Shown in pieces: positions 1 through 11,540 of a stretch of 64,000 bases of DNA. The notes beneath the pieces are model-generated. The model worked only from the letters and a program-made list of their open reading frames with translations. It ran no database searches and was not told the DNA's origin. Both the position numbers and the translations under genes were made by a program. The stretch spans positions 124,001 to 188,000 of the forward strand of contig KV419422.1 of assembly GCA_001630475.1 (NCBI GenBank). The letters run 5' to 3'. Within the stretch, counting starts at the first letter, position 1, and each line of letters starts with the position of its first letter. Source of the stretch: Sistotremastrum niveocremeum HHB9708 (Eukaryota > Basidiomycota > Agaricomycetes > Sistotremastrales > Sistotremastraceae).

Positions 1-117
1 CGCCTTACCCACATCTCCGTTGACAACCTCGTCTGCTTTTCGTTTCTTCTTCTTGGAAATTTTGATAGTGGAATCTTCGTGAGCGGGAGGTGGATTGGAA
101 ATAGACTGCGCAGACAT
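1..117 (-). CDS. 5' end of a truncated gene, lysine-rich N-terminus
   Basis: The reverse strand opens with ATG at 117 and reads MSAQSISNPPPAHEDS, then a basic run KISKKKKRKADEVVNGD. It reaches a GTAAGG splice-donor-like sequence at the very edge of the window (positions 8 to 3). The KKKKRK run resembles a nuclear or nucleolar localisation signal, so a nuclear protein is a reasonable inference. The rest lies outside the window and no domain is visible. The family cannot be named. Confidence 0.5.
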   Translation of the reverse strand, partial: MSAQSISNPPPAHEDSTIKISKKKKRKADEVVNGDVGKA

Positions 118-2361
118 AGTAACCAAAAGCCTGTCAGTGGAAGCAGGCAGAGAAAGTTGACAGGCGCCTAAAACATTTTGCCGCCCGTCAATGTCTGTCA
201 ATGTGGGCACAGACGTTAGCGCCCGGTGTTCACTCTGGATAGTACAGGATTCCAAGAAATATATATGTCTTATCAACTGAGCACGACTAATGCCTTCATT
301 CAAATGGATCTCACATTTAAGAAGAAACAACTGGACGCTGCCGCATCAGTGGCAGATACAAATGTCTTGTTGCAAGATACAAATGAGCGTAGCACAAAGC
401 AAAAACTTTCTACGGAACCGGTGTTGCATGTCATCAGGGTCGTTCGTCAAGTTGAAAAGCACTGAATGGATAGCATAATGTTACATCTAGGATGATATCT
501 AGGAGATCACGCATAATCGAACCAGCACAGGGGCTATGTCCGTGAGGCAGAGAACTCCAGTGGGCTAGTGATCCAACGATTGGACACGAACGCGACGGTT
601 TCCCGGTAGCTCGACTGAATGCCGAGGATTGAACGACCGATTGACGTGATAATGAGCAATCGGAGTGCCAGAAGGAATCACCAGCGACGGTGACAACGTT
701 AGCAGCACACTCCTCCCAGTCCCTCTCAGTTCCAAAACATGGTAGGAAAGAGAGATAGCGCTGAGAGCTCCCACATGACTCACAGAAAACGGTCAACCTA
801 GCCGAAACAGCAACCGGAGTTGCCGAACAGGAAGATTGTCGTCTCGCCAAGCGAAACCGTGATCAGTCTAGTCCAAAGGACAGCAAGTCATAAAATGCCG
901 AGGGTGGTTGACCAAGCCAACGCGACAACAGGAGTTGCCACGCTAGAACGGCCATCGACTCGCCGGGCGAAACCACCCCCGTCCCCCGCTCCTCACAGCT
1001 CTCAGAAGAGGTTGCGCGCTGAAGGACAGCCAAAGCTGCCCAGTCAGGGAACCTTCTCTTTCAGTTCCGAAGAACAGCGAGCCGGACAGATCCAAATGGT
1101 CAACCAAGCCAACTCGACAACCGAAGTTGCCAGCTAGGAAGGTAGATGCCTCGCCGAGCGAATCCATTTGCAATTCACGCATCAGCGCCACGTCTCTCAG
1201 AGATTGGTCAACCACACCGACACGACAACCGTAGTTGTCGGCCAGGATGGTTGTTGACTCGCCAAGCGAAACCAATTCTCTTCAGTCTCAAAGGACAGCG
1301 AGACGGACAGCCACAGAATGGTCGACCAAACCGAGCGACAACCGCAGTTGCCGCCGAGAAAGGTCGTTGACTCGCCGAGCGAAACCATTCCATCTCAGGA
1401 CTCACAATAACTCTCCGGTTGTGGTAGTCTAAGCCGAAACAACAGCCGCAGCTGCTGTGACAGGAAAGCCTATGTCTCGCCGAGCGAAGCCACTTCCTTC
1501 CAGTCCCGAGGGACAGCGAGTAAGAGTCACCATGAGAGGCTGCTGCTGAGGGTGAAGTGAGCGGGGTGGAAGAGAGGTGAAGACCAGTTTTCCCAGGGTC
1601 GATTCTCTTTTATGCAAAGCATTCGAGGCGTGACGCGTGTGACACAAGTAAGAATAGACATTCGTAAAGGGGAGATGGGAAGGCAGCGCACGGTCAGTCA
1701 AGTTGAGCTCGACCAAATGTGAATTAATAGGGTTACTGTATACAGGGTCAATGGCTGCTGAAGTATACGGAAAGCATCACGGAAATCACTTCAATCAGTC
1801 ACCATAGTTTCAGAATTACAAAGCAGGCAGTTTCGAGCATCAAGGGTGATTATGAGCTGCCAGTGGTTTGTGTCCGATAGCTCGTTGAAGGGGTTGAATT
1901 CAACTCCGACGTACTATTTTGGCATGAAAGCCAAACATGCCAATACATCGGAGTTTCCCTTCACAGAATACGCTTCCGTTGGGATTTCCAGCCTGGGCAA
2001 GCCTGGGGCTTAACTACCTTCGCTCTACATCTGCCGCTGGTCGCTTCCGGGAGACTTTCAATGCCAGAAGCTATGATTGCAGGACTAGCAAGCATATATC
2101 AGAAGCGGCCGTCGATTTTAGTATTTTCCCAGGTCGATCAGCAGCCCATATAAACACAACTTTGAAAAGAATGCCTAGAGAAAGATACATGTATCGTCGT
2201 TCCCCGACCATAGAAGCCCATCATCATGCAACCAGAGTTCTGTATCCTGCTAGAGACAGATGTAGTTATAACGTAAAAGATCCTTCCAGTGCCTCGCGGA
2301 ATTCTGAATCCGCGCACAAAACGTCTTAACTTGCGAATAATGGACCACACCCGCAAATCAT
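118..2361. other. gene-poor interval
   Basis: This stretch separates the truncated first gene from GCN20. It holds the degenerate tandem array described separately and scattered open frames of 60-140 codons on both strands. None shows a recognisable domain, plausible splicing or a coding-like composition. The frame at 1937-2329 (130 codons, plus strand) is the longest outside the array and looks like chance. I see no RNA gene here. Confidence 0.5.
780..1535. repeat. degenerate minisatellite, about 110 bp units
   Basis: At least six diverged copies of one unit follow each other. Two landmarks mark each copy. The first is CTCGCC(G/A)(A/G)GCGAA, near 844, 958, 1151, 1259, 1370 and 1474. The second is a GACAACCG.AGTTGCC-like block, near 811, 931, 1120, 1230, 1344 and 1450. 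Spacing is mostly 104-120 bp, with one longer step of about 190 bp. Between them recurs CAGTCTCAAAGGACAGCGAG-like sequence. A still weaker copy may lie upstream from about 640. The unit carries overlapping open frames on both strands, but none is conserved from copy to copy. Confidence 0.7.
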
Positions 2362-5300
2362 TCAAGGCTTTGCCTTGAGTCCACCAACAATCAGATTCTA
2401 AAAGAAATCGTTAAACATTCACGTATTTCATAGTGAGTAGATAGCAATACCTTATAGCTTTGGACATCGCCTCGGTACTGGGTAACAGTACCGTTTGCAC
2501 ACACCCATAGCTAGGAAGAAGATCGGTGAATATATAAAAATCGACGAAAGTAGCACATACTTGTTGAGCAACGGTTGTGATAAATCTCTCGTCGTGAGAA
2601 ATAAGGATCACGCCACCGTTCCAAACCGTCAGAGCATGCATCAGTGCATCGAGACCCTGCGAGTCATAGTAGTCAGAAACAGAACTGATTCTCTATAAGA
2701 CCACCAACTTCAATATCCAGGTGATTTGTCGGCTGATTGAGACGCGGTCGTCAGAGTTCTTAATATAAATACCCATGTGAAATATACTCACTTCGTCGAG
2801 GAGTAGAATGTGAGGGTTCTGTAGCGACAAGGCGGCGAATGCAACACGTGACTTTTGACCACCACTCAGGGTGCCAATTAGCTGTAGACTTCGGAGACTT
2901 CATTCAGAAGCACATGAAGACGAAATGGGACACTGCCGTACCCGGTCATTCCGCTTATCTGGAAATTACCCAGGTGTCCTCTGTACTCCTGCTCGCTCTT
3001 ACCTGGGAATCTGGACGCCAAGAAGCCAACAGGTGACATGGTGGGAGTTAGAGTGTCGACGTGATGTTGAGCGAAATAAGCACTGTCGAGGTCTCGGTCA
3101 ATTTGCATGCCACTGGCTGAAGGTATGTACACACATCCGTAACCGACCATTCCTTGTGACGGTTCCGCTTTTCGGAGAAAGCTCGCCCGTGAGAAGTTTG
3201 ATCCTGTACGACAGGAAATCGGGTCAGTGATGGACATGCGCCACAAGTCAGAGCACGCACAGCGTTGATTTACCAGCACCGTTAGCTCCAACAACAGCTA
3301 TTCTGGAATCGAGGCCGATGTCGATCGTTGCATTTTGAAGAATCAGCTTTTCGGGACTGTAACCGAAAGCCACGTCTGAGAGCTGTAGCAGCGGTGGAGA
3401 AATTTTATCGCAATCGGGGAAGCGGAATTTCTCGGTCTCGTCTGCTTCTGGAGGTTCGAGTTCAGGTAGCTAAGGGACAGCGTTAAATGGTGCATGGCGG
3501 ACAGCCGGGAATGTGTACCTTCTCAAGGATCTTGATCTTTGATTGCGCCTGCGCCGCTGAGTGGAGAGTCAGCAATACTGTCCTCGGAGAGAATCAAAAC
3601 TCGTACCTCTGTTTGCATTGTACCGCCATCGATCGATAAAGGCCTGCAGATGCTTTCTATACTCCATTTGTGTATCATACTCCTTCCGAAGATTACGATC
3701 ACGCTCCGTCTTCGTCGAGTAGAACTGGGTAAAGTTTCTGAAACAGAAACAGATATGAGTTTCGCCAGGCTTAATTGAAGTCTATGACTAACCCTTTATA
3801 GTAGTCTAGTCTCCCGGAATGCTGGTGCACAATATCGGTGGCGACTGCATCTCTAGATGGTTCATTCAGTTGAGACACGTGTTGCTTCAACTGGACGGAT
3901 GTCTTACAGGAAAGCTCGGTCGTGTGATCTGAAGGTTCATTAGTGTTATGGTTGTATAGATATCTCAAATCCTTACACTACTAAAATAGTACCAGGCCAT
4001 GTTTGCAAGTAGTCTTCAAGCCACGCCAAGGCGTTGAGATCGACTGCACGGAGTTAGTAAAGAAGTTTTCTCAAGGGATTGAGCTCACTGTGATTAGAAG
4101 GTTCGTCCAGAAGTAGGAGGGCCGGCTGTCTGCGCGGTTAATTTGGGGACGGATGTTTCATGTTTTGAGCTTGCCTTGACAAACAGGGCTCTGGCGAGGG
4201 CTAATCGCATTCTGTAGAACGATGTCAGATGCCGAGAGAAAACGCGCGATGAATGGCGGTTCACCTCCAACCACCACTGAAAGATCTTGTCGGGCGCTGT
4301 TGCTCACTCTCGCTAAATCCAAGACCTGCAAGAGATGTAAAGATATGCCAAAGTCCGACAGGCCGAAATACTTACCAGCAAGAAGCGCGGCCGCACGCGC
4401 TGGCCCACTTTCGGCCTCCATTTCTGCCAGTCGAGCATGGACTTCGGTTAATCTGGAAGACAATTCCTCACGAGCCACTTCGACCCTCTTGTCGTCACCC
4501 TGATCTTCCAGCTCTGCTAGTCGTCCGTTCAAGGTTTTCTCTTCTTGCAGCAATTGATCTCGCCACACGTCTGCCTTGAGGACCGAATCGATAGCCGTTG
4601 TATCATCGCCAACAATCTATAGTCGTGAGTTGGTTTGTGAGATTCCGGAGACTTCAGGGGACGTACCTCCTGCTCGACGAACAAAATGGTGATATGTGCT
4701 GGGATAGGCACCTCTCGGAGAGCGATATGTCTTAAGAGCGTGGATTTTCCGACACCGTTACGCCCAATAAGACCATATCTGCGACCGTACGCCAGTGTCA
4801 AACTTGCACCCGACCTAAAATCCGACTTAGTAGGGATCAGAAGAGGGCGAAGAGGTTGAAGCGCACAAGATCCTGTTTGAACCAAATGTAACATCGATGC
4901 TGGGAAGGTGGATATCTTTGCTCTTATTCCGTGACGCCGCGGCTGCCTCCATCGAGTTGACTTTGAGGAACATTTCCTCATACGTTTGCTGGATGGCTAT
5001 GAGAACATATACTGTATATGTAAGGTATCACTCACTTGTTTCCGATGGGCGTCGAGAAGTTTAGATCCTTCATACAGGTCACGCTTAGATCTTTTCTCAA
5101 TCTTCGCCTTTGGAAAGTTGTCAGGACCAGCCGAGGGAAGCCTTAGGGGAGGAATGTACCTTGAGCTTGGCTTCTTGTTTCTCCAACTTTTTGACATCGA
5201 CTTGAGAAGCCCTAGATCGATGACGTCGAACGGAGTTCATGGGGAAGAGAATGCAACTCACTTGGATTTATTGATAGATTCCAAATCAATCCCTTCGCCT

Positions 5301-5668
5301 AGCCCGATCGTATTGGACATGGCTTTGGTCTTGCTCATGTCCATGACTCGGTCCAATTTCAAAAGTTGAGTATCCTTCGCCTTGAGCCTCTTCGCCAGAA
5401 TATCTTGTAATGAATCTTCGATTCGGTCCAGCAATGCATTGACTTCATCCTGTTTCCCTCTTGCGGCAGACTCAAGCATAGCCCTTGCGAGTTGCAAGAC
5501 ATCCTCATCTTCTGATGCATCGTCTACCAGATAGCCTGTCGAACGATTTCAGAAGACCGTATGGTTGCCCCAGCAAAGTGATTGACCTGAAAGGTATTCC
5601 ACAAGAATTTCTTCACAGTCGTCACCCAACGTTTCACGTATATCCTCTGCGATAACATGTTGAGACAT
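2362..5668 (-). CDS. GCN20: ABCF-family ATPase, GCN20/ABCF3 type
   Basis: Soluble twin-ABC protein. In yeast Gcn20 partners Gcn1 on ribosomes to activate the eIF2-alpha kinase Gcn2 during amino-acid starvation. Exons joined by eye start MSQHVIAEDIRETLGDD at 5668, run through a lysine-rich region, and enter ABC domain 1: Walker A GRNGVGKSTL near 4740-4770, then MRLALARALFVK and Walker B LLLLDEPSNH near 4100-4210. Between them lies a coiled-coil-like arm (EEKTLNGRLAELEDQGDDKR). ABC domain 2 has Walker A GANGAGKST near 3265-3295, signature GTLSGGQKSRVAFAAL, Walker B HILLLDE near 2795-2870 and the switch histidine in ISHDERF near 2590. The protein ends SYKNLIVGGLKAKP, stop at 2362-2364. There are many short introns and no transmembrane segments. 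The ABCF assignment is firm. GCN20 rather than ARB1 or NEW1 rests on the long N-terminal region. Confidence 0.9.
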
Positions 5669-7090
5669 CGTGGCAGTAGTTTATAGGGCTCTTATATTGA
5701 CTTCCTCGTAACCCGTAGAAGAATTGGACGTGCCCGAACAGCAGTTATGTTATTGACGAAATTAGGTCAAGCAAGGCCTAGTTCGGATCGGCGTTCGGAA
5801 GGGAGTTCCTAGCGCAGAGCCTGACGGAGTCCGGATCGTAGCGTCCAGCCGAGCGGAGTGTGAAGGCTCGAGCACTTTGCTTTCGAGCGACGACGTCGAG
5901 CACTCATTAGAGATTGCTCGCGTTGCATTCTTTTCTTTTCCCCGCCCGCCCGCCCGTTGCAGAAACTCAGGGTGAGGTAAATTCAGCAAAATTATTGATA
6001 TAATATATTACGCTGAGGCATTTGCTGGAATTATGTACATTGATGTTGACAGTACTAGTCAGAGTGTGCATCATAATGTATCATTAGCACACATTAGCCG
6101 TCACCAAAGTATCGCGAGTGTAGCAGGCCTGAGGATCGAGTCGTGGAGGAGCCCGCCCACCCGGCGGCTCTCTTTCCGCGCACCATCGAGCTTACGCTCG
6201 ACCCCCCCAACCTCTTAGATCCTCAGAGCCTGACCCACACGCAGACGAAGCTGGATTAGTTTTTCTTTCTGGAACCAACGCAAAGCCTTTCACATTTCGT
6301 TCTCTCTAGTTTTATGTCGAACAAATGGCTGAAAATTCTAGCTACTAGTCATCACTGGCACAGAACTCCTGACTGTCTTCCCCGGCTCTAATTACGTTGT
6401 ATTTCATGCTCACCGTGCTCGCCTTAAGCTTATGCTGTTTCTCCATTCTCGGCGGAAGATCATGATTGCTACGGGGTGGCGTGCTGTCAGCAGCTTCGTG
6501 GCCTGGTCCGGACTCAAAGTGGCGGATCCAGGTACTTTTCAAGAAGCTTCGGGTCACCCAAATGAGCTGTGACCTAAAATTCGGCACGTCATGATGACCG
6601 TTTCTTACTTGCATACAATGCACCGTGTTTCATGCAAAGCATGATGCATGATGCCGAGGGCTTGGTCATTCCAGCTTGCCAAAAAAATCACAAGCTCTCA
6701 ATGGGAATGGGAAGGCAGATGATTGCAGTTTATTCCTGCTTGTATCCAGAGCTTTCTTTAGCCTCACTGTACCATGTGGAATGAAAGCCAACATCTCATT
6801 GTGTCCCGAGCGAGGTTGCGGTTACCGATGCCATGTGCTATTAAGGCAAACAATGTACGTTTAAGATTAACGCCAGGTGCCACGGGAACGGCGATTCTGT
6901 GATTCATCAACGTCATAACAGTGTGAAAATTAAAATGACCCGCGCCAAGAGGTCTGATATTGCCTGCCACTCAATTTCGACGATCTCTCAGCTGCGCCAC
7001 TGTTCTGAGTTTGAACGCCCGACGCCCGACGTTCGGCGGGTTGGGCGAATCTGGCTCAGATGACGAGAAGCCAAACGAAGTGAAGAGAGC
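5669..7090. other. gene-free interval between GCN20 and the DUF7704 gene
   Basis: Both neighbours are on the minus strand. The segment next to 5668 should hold the GCN20 promoter; it includes a C-rich CCCGCCCGCCCGCCCG run near 5941. The remainder carries only short, domain-free open frames. It contains a compact inverted-repeat structure at 6124-6232, listed separately. I see no convincing protein gene. Confidence 0.5.
6124..6232. other. 109 bp three-way inverted-repeat structure, possible structured RNA
   Basis: The outer arms CAGGC-CTGAGGATC (6124-6137) and GATCCTCAG-A-GCCTG (6218-6232) pair over 14 bp with one bulged A. Inside lie two hairpins: GAGCC(C)GCC at 6149-6157 with GGCGGCTC at 6163-6170, and TCGAGC-TTAC-GCTCGA at 6186-6201. 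Together they would form a three-way junction. A T5 run at 6260-6264 follows 27 bp later on the plus strand, as expected of a Pol III terminator. I recognise no known RNA family and saw no clear A or B box. A small DNA foldback element is the alternative; no target duplication was found at its ends. Confidence 0.4.
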
Positions 7091-7897
7091 CTATTGCTTC
7101 TTTTTCGAGCCCGTTGGACTCACGTACTGTTTACGTCCAATCCCAGCGAACCATGCCAGTCTGAGTAGAAAAGGGAGATAGTGAGATTATTTCTACACGA
7201 TCGGGGACTAGGACGTACCGCACGCCTAGAAGGAGGATAACAAAGGAGATATTGCCGTGGGTCATAGAATTCCAATTGAGAGGATCCGTGCGTATCTCAT
7301 GCGGGAGGGCGATCAAGGTCACCACGATGCTGCGGACGATGACCCCTTCAACACTGGCTGCCGAGAAACAAGTCGTACTGCCGATAACTTACTGAGATAC
7401 CTGATAAGTGAAGAATGATAAGTGTCCGGCATGACCGACTCGGATATGATACGTACATCTGCCAATGCCAATGCGGTCAAACTAGCACCCACGATCTTTT
7501 CTTGCGCCACAGGATCGTGAGGCAAAGCATCGCGAACTGCTCGGAACACCAGTGACGATATCAAGCCCAGGAGGAGATAGCCTTATCACGCAATAAGGAC
7601 GCAATGGAGAAGGCGACCTTTTAATGACACACAGTTTCCCAATTGCCAGATAGCCATTCGGGTGCGATCGTCCAGCGAAAGGGGAGCTTGCGAAGAAGAC
7701 GGAATGAGCTGATGCCAAAACCACGCCTCTCCAGGGAGGATCCAAGCCATCACAGCTGGAGTAATAGTAGAGACTGTCCATATCGTTCGGTCAGATTTTC
7801 ATCGACAACGCGAACGCTTGTGAGAATGGAACGCACTAGGTTCAGCATAAAGAAAAAGAAATCGGTAGAAACCGGTCAACGCATGAAAATCAGCCAT
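7091..7897 (-). CDS. DUF7704 family integral membrane protein
   Basis: Small multi-pass membrane protein of a family common in fungi; biochemical function unknown. Exon 1 begins MADFHALTGFYRFLFLYAEP at 7897. Later exons read ISTITPAVMAWILPGEAWF, then HQLIPSSS, DDRTRMAIWQLGNC, YLLLGLISSLVFRAVRDAL, then LNWNSMTHGNISFVILLLGV and the tail LAWFAGIGRKQYVSPTGSKKK, stop at 7091-7093. About six exons with 50-80 bp introns give hydrophobic segments spaced as in four-helix relatives. The C-terminal lysine-rich KKKQ tail is compatible with ER retention (inference). Start choice is supported by the conserved MADFHALTGFYR-like opening. A telomere-like CCCTAA motif lies about 95-110 bp upstream of the start. 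Confidence 0.75.
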
Positions 7898-7990
7898 GGC
7901 GTTTGGGAAGTAAGTAGAACCGAGTGAGTATCTCTTCCTAAGACTCCTCGAGTGTGTGAGGATGTGTAGAGAGTCATCGTGAGAGCATAT

Positions 7991-8006
7991 CCTAAACCCT
8001 AACCCT
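7991..8006 (+). promoter_or_regulatory. telomere-repeat-like motif (telobox)
   Basis: The plus strand reads CCTAAACCCTAACCCT, two and a half CCCTAA telomere-type units with one extra A. Yeast Tbf1 binds such TTAGGG/CCCTAA sites in promoters, including those of snoRNA genes, and plant teloboxes (AAACCCTAA) act similarly. Here it sits about 95-110 bp upstream of the DUF7704 start codon, so a promoter element is the simplest reading. An alternative is the template of a telomerase RNA transcribed from the plus strand; see findings. Confidence 0.4.
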
Positions 8007-8037
8007 ATGGTTGCAAGCGGGCCGGTACCGAGCTAAT

Positions 8038-8219
8038 AGCGGCGCTACGGACATAGGCTCCGAGGAGATCAGGGCTTGACACTGGCTCGACGCAGAAGAA
8101 AACTTTGAGAAAACCTGGGTTTGGTGCCTCGGTTAAGAGCCGCTGCAGGCTACGACAGAAACTTGCATCCCAGCCGATGCCCTTTTTTTGGGAAACCAAG
8201 GGCAACCGATTCTGTCGTA
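8038..8219. other. two adjacent foldback segments, candidate structured RNA
   Basis: The first stem-loop pairs AGCGGC (8038-8043) with GCCGCT (8139-8144) and, inside it, CCGAGG (8060-8065) with CCTCGG (8127-8132). The second pairs TACGACAGAA (8151-8160) perfectly with TTCTGTCGTA (8210-8219), with an inner stem TGCCCTT (8178-8184) and AAGGGCA (8198-8204). The two domains sit side by side, 6 bp apart, just downstream of the telomere-like motif. I found no good H or ACA box, so I do not call a snoRNA. Confidence 0.35.
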
Positions 8220-8843
8220 AAAACAAGCGTCTTCGAAGTGTTTCAGCTGTAATTACAAATTGATGGACTTATGGCTTCATAGTCATACAACTCTGTTATT
8301 TCGAAGGACAACATCTGAAACTCAACACGCCAATGCATGGCGCCTGGGCGCCTGAGTCTTGACGCCTTCACAAAGAGAACTTGAACCCCTTGGTTGACTC
8401 TCGTACGTACACGATGGCTTTAATTACATACGTCTTCAATCTGTGTGTTTTGAGCTATGTCAAGTGGATCGCCTCGTTTCACAAAGAACAGGTGAGACCA
8501 GCGTCGCGCCATTGATACGATGTTCACCAGCGCACCTTGCCGGACACCTTTGGTGCCTGACTCGCGTATACAGACAACCGGTACCCTGATCAGCGTTCCG
8601 CTTACTGAGACTCTGAGCGCCGAATTCGCCAGTTCAAATTCTAGAATCCCTGATCTGCAATTGCCGACGAGCGCTCTTTAGATCAAACTCCACTCTCCAT
8701 TATTTGCCCATTCGGATGAGCCATCGCATTCAATCACTTTCCAAAAACTTTTTTTTTGGGTTTAGTGTATACAACATAAAAACACAAGGAAATCATGAAA
8801 CACCAAAGATACTACAGTATAGTACAACTCTGAGTCAATACAT

Positions 8844-11540
8844 CTACCAGTGGCTAGGCCCGAAGGTTGCCGTTGGGTCGTTGGGGTCTAAAGTGAGCAA
8901 AGGAGTTCCCGCAGCATCGGCGGTGTTGAGCATGACCTGAGAATGCGATCAGTCAGTAGAACATAGCAAGACGTGTTGGTACGTACTGTGTTGCCCCACC
9001 AAACTTGAATGGTGTTAAGGCCAATCTCGCCGTTCTTGGGATACTGAAGGCAGAAGAAAATGATGATGATAGACACTGCGACACCAGCATCCATAGCGGC
9101 GGACAAGACGTAGTTGAACTTGGACCACCAGCTGAAGTGACGACGACGGATAACATATTGGAATATGAATCCGACGATGGCCCATGGAATGTAGTTGACG
9201 GCGGAAGCGGGAGGGATAGCACCGGTACCCGAGAAGATGACGGGGAAGTTGATGTACTTGAAGAAAGAGTTGGGATATCTCTTGCAGATGAGCCAAGGGA
9301 TGAAGGGAGCGATGGCACCGACGAGGAAGAAGAAGGTGAGGCCGTAATAGATCTGGCCCTGCGAGAACTGAAGAGCGGGACCAATGACACCCCAGATGAT
9401 TGAGGCGGTACCGAACACTTCAGTAGATGGGCAGATGAATCCGTTCTTCTGATGAGGAGAGCACATGTCGGGGATGTGCTGAAAAGAAGAGCATTAGACT
9501 GGAAAGTCACATAATAGGAACGAGCACGAGAACTTACAGTGAACATCCAAGCTTGAACACCAAGCTGAACAGTTCCAGCGATGACGGTTGCGACGACTTG
9601 ACCCCAGAACATCGGGCGAGGAGGAACCTTCATGTAGTGACCGAGCTTGAAGTCGGAAGCGAAGGTCAGTGCTTGAGCCATGGTAATGTAACCCCAGGTC
9701 TTGAACATCATCATTGCGATAGGGCGGCCAGGGAGAGCGTAACCAATGACGAGCTCAGTGATGACATTGAGACCGACTTGTTGGTTAGTGATGGCTTGAA
9801 TCATGCCGATAGGAATGATGTAGACGAATGCGATGATGAGTGCCAGGACGAAAGCCCAGACAGGCATCTGGGTGGGGAAGACTTCGATAGAGATGATACC
9901 GAAGACGAACATGGACACTAGTGCCGGTGTAAGTAATTTGCGACAGAAAATAAAGCCCGGAGGGATACTAACAGAAGATGATGGCATACCACCAATCCGG
10001 GACCTGAGGGTAGCGACTCATCAAGCGAGCGTGGATATCGGGCTGCTCGCTGAGCGACCTTCTGCTCTGCACCCAGATTTGCTTGCGGTAATACAAGAAG
10101 GCGTGAACAATCGTAGACGTAATGGAGGCGAATGAGAGGCCGTAGGAAATGGCGAACGTCGTGGACAAGAACAGAGGAGAGTAGTTATGGTACGCCTCCA
10201 AGTTGATCGTGGTATCGTCGTTAAGGATACGGGTGACGTTGTAAGCGGCACCGGTGTTGTCGTAAGACCCACGCGAGGAAATGGGCATGAACTTGGAGAA
10301 CCAAGCATTGGTGTAGTAGAGCGCCGGAGTGAGGATCCAGAAGAAGAAGACGAATCCACCGAAGATGTTGGCTTCAGCCCACCAGGGAGTGGCGAGGGGA
10401 GAACCAATGTAAGCGATCTGGGCCCAGTCGAAGGTGATGAGAGACATTCCGAGACCGTTGAAATAACCGAACATCTGGTTGACCGGGACATTGTTGGGGG
10501 CAATCCAGCAGACCCAGGAGAAGTAGGAGAGGGCCTGGAAGATGTAGCCGGGGAAGAAGTCTGCGGAAAGGCGTTAAATGTCACGAAATCACACAAAAAG
10601 GATGAAACTACTCACACCAACAGACACCACCAGTGAATGCGTAGGTGAAGAAGCGCTCGCGGGAGATACCGGCGCGCTGACCCATACCAGAATAGGTGTA
10701 CGAGTGAAGTGTGTTGAACAGGGCACACTGGACAAGGTTGGCTGGCCAGACTGGAGGAGAATGTTAGACAGCGTGCCGCAGAGGAGAAGTTTTCTTTACT
10801 CATGGACGGTGGTGCAACCAAGAAACGTCTTGCGATACCGCCAATTGAGAAACCGATGAGCTGAGTGGACATGACGATCATCCATTGATCTGGATAAACA
10901 AGTTAGAAATCGGTTGGTTGGACAAGACACAGAGTCGACTCACAGCCAAAGTTCCAAGATTGGTTGTAGTAGACTCTTTGGACAGCGACGATATCGGTGG
11001 CATAAGCGGAGCCAGAAGCGACGGTAGCCATAACTGTGGTCAAAACATGCTCTTTGATGGTGAACGGGCCGCGGTTAACCTGGATGCCAAAGATGGTCAC
11101 ATCCGGCATGAAACGAGCCCAAGCTCGACCCATGGGGAAGGACAGAAGCTGGGCGACGAGACCGGAGACGCCGACGGATGGGAAACGGAAGAAGAAGAAC
11201 TGATTGAGACCTGGGACGACGATGGCCCATGCAAGGCCAATGACCCAAGCACGGAGAGTTGAGACCACCATGTCGGGGTCATCAGTGTTGGCCACGGCAG
11301 ATCGGACTTCCGGGTAGGGAGAGTCATCCTCAAGATCGCCAATGGCGGTCTTGTCAAGATTGGGATCATCGAACTGAACGATGTCCTCAATTTCGACGTC
11401 TGATAGAACGGTCAGAACAGCTCTAAAGAGAGTAAGGTATACTGACGATGATGTTGGGGATGATCTCCCTTTTCTTCAAAGTCGCCAGAGCTGTTCACCT
11501 TCTCGTCGGTCGCATACTGCAGAGGGGCGACGTCAGCCAT
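8844..11540 (-). CDS. OPT-family oligopeptide transporter
   Basis: Plasma-membrane (or vacuolar) proton-coupled importer family for small peptides, glutathione or metal-chelating compounds. The substrate cannot be read from sequence. The start MADVAPLQYATDEKVNSSGD at 11540 gives a hydrophilic N-terminus, followed across an intron by the family hallmark DDSPYPEVRSAVANTDDPD near 11270-11335. Long hydrophobic exons follow, with ten or more predicted helices, including STLRAWVIGLAWAIVVPG, AQIAYIGSPLATPWWAEAN, FGTASIIWGVIGPALQFSQG and SGTGAIPPASAVNYIPWA. The end is FGPSHW, stop at 8844-8846. About nine introns. An in-frame ATG exists at 11651, but the 11540 start better fits relatives. The length fits complete family members. 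Confidence 0.9.

Larger units (their letters stand above)
7898..8843. other. gene-free interval with telomere-like motif and inverted repeats
   Basis: About 950 bp lie between the DUF7704 start and the OPT stop codon, both minus-strand genes. The interval should contain the DUF7704 promoter on one side and the OPT 3' region on the other. It holds a telomere-like motif (7991-8006) and a two-hairpin segment (8038-8219), listed separately. A long T run (CTTTTTTTTTGGG) lies near 8746. No open frame here looks coding. Confidence 0.5.

Noticed and set aside
6121-6240. SRP RNA or tRNA identity for the three-way structure
   Set aside because: GGATCGAGTC resembles a B box and parts echo SRP RNA words, but no A box, cloverleaf or SRP core motif is present.
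8038-8219. H/ACA snoRNA identity for the two-hairpin segment
   Set aside because: The hinge lacks an ANANNA H box and the ACA-like triplet after the second stem is not convincingly placed, so only a structured segment is reported.
9005-9403. 132-codon acidic frame antisense to the OPT gene
   Set aside because: It is the shadow of the transporter's hydrophobic exons read on the other strand.
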